DNA of 64,000 nucleotides from Nonomuraea jabiensis (GTDB lineage: Bacteria; Actinomycetota; Actinomycetes; Streptosporangiales; Streptosporangiaceae): assembly GCF_014204795.1 (NCBI RefSeq), contig NZ_JACHMB010000001.1, forward strand, positions 7,638,501-7,702,500. The letters run 5' to 3'. The notes beneath the pieces were generated by a model. The model was not told where the DNA came from, made no database searches, and saw nothing but the letters and a program-made list of their open reading frames with translations. Shown here in pieces: positions 63,810-64,000 of the stretch. Every line of letters begins with the position of its first letter. Within the stretch, counting starts at the first letter, position 1. A program made the position numbers and the translations under genes.

Positions 63810-64000
63810 ATGTGGATCGCATTGGGCGTGATCGTCGTCCTGGTCGCGGGCGTGGCTCTGTGGTGGAGGTTCCGGGATCCGCTCCGAGGCGAGGACTTCT
63901 ACAAGTTCCACGTCGAACGCAAGTGGGCCTGGGAGCTCATCCTCGACGAGGAGCAGGAGCGGGCCTTCATGGCCGGGCTCGAGGCGTACGACGAGGAGAG
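63810..64000 (+). CDS. Small membrane-anchored protein, 3' end outside window
   Basis: Only the first 63 residues are seen. One N-terminal transmembrane helix (ALGVIVVLVAGVALWW) is followed by a charged cytoplasmic-type segment (RFRDPLRGEDFYKFHVERKW). The start ATG 63810 is preceded by GAGAGAAAGCGAGACGG. No family recognised. The 140-bp gap upstream has only a short ATCACC/GGTGAT hairpin near 63699-63713. Confidence 0.55.
   Translation, partial: MWIALGVIVVLVAGVALWWRFRDPLRGEDFYKFHVERKWAWELILDEEQERAFMAGLEAYDEE

Overview
The window is very GC-rich DNA with dense, often overlapping genes, many GTG or TTG starts and strong third-position GC bias. Families such as the EXLDI protein, an ECF41 sigma factor, an XRE regulator of the actinomycete DUF5753 type and the actinomycete SAM-methyltransferase family point to an actinomycete, probably of the Streptosporangiaceae/Nonomuraea kind (inference from gene content only). 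No rRNA, tRNA, CRISPR array, transposase or phage gene was seen.

Left part (1-10.6 kb): the end of a ZIP-type metal transporter, a DUF1707 protein, an EXLDI protein, a DnaQ-like exonuclease and a BlaI/M56-peptidase pair. A three-gene molybdenum hydroxylase operon of the PaoABC type follows, leading straight into csoR and copZ. Two near-identical 17-bp ATAC...GTAT boxes sit before the hydroxylase operon and before csoR. Then come a SapA-like secreted protein, an AhpD-like protein and a secreted serine hydrolase behind a large dyad.

Mannan locus (10.7-19.3 kb): a secreted GH76 with two carbohydrate-binding modules, a CUT1-type ABC importer (binding protein and two permeases) and GH125 on the minus strand. 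These diverge from a GntR/LacI-hybrid regulator and a cytoplasmic GH76. Together they look like a system for alpha-1,6-mannan. Next are a DoxX-like protein with an ECF41-type promoter, its ECF41 sigma factor, an unknown secreted protein and a secreted alginate-lyase-family protein behind a strong operator.

Benzoate locus (23.1-34.3 kb): an aerobic benzoyl-CoA (box) pathway with 3-hydroxyacyl-CoA dehydrogenase, semialdehyde dehydrogenase, BoxB, PaaX-type regulator, BoxC, benzoate-CoA ligase, a type-2 ferredoxin-NADP reductase, a 7Fe ferredoxin, an amidohydrolase and an enoyl-CoA hydratase. No fused BoxA is present; the separate reductase and ferredoxin probably feed BoxB. A gamma-carbonic-anhydrase/PaaY-like remnant lies between the last two genes.

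Middle (34.3-42.3 kb): a CocE/NonD hydrolase, a small unknown protein divergent from an XRE regulator, a NitT/TauT-type ABC importer, a SAM-methyltransferase and a small secreted protein.

Polysaccharide locus (42.3-63.7 kb): LacI regulator, a decayed GH36 alpha-galactosidase and a 2-hydroxyacid dehydrogenase on the minus strand. On the plus strand are an Lpl-type ABC importer, a 960-residue Tat-exported protein of unknown enzymatic family, GH95, GH43, an alpha/beta hydrolase, an orphan ribose-type binding protein, a 1492-residue paralogue of the unknown enzyme with C-terminal discoidin-like module, and a second alginate-lyase-family protein. Three promoters here carry a common LacI-type operator at the start site, and the two plus-strand ones also share an 11-bp-period GTAACG direct repeat at identical distance from the -35 box. 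This is the best candidate for an undescribed, co-regulated polysaccharide-degrading system. The window ends inside a small membrane-anchored protein.
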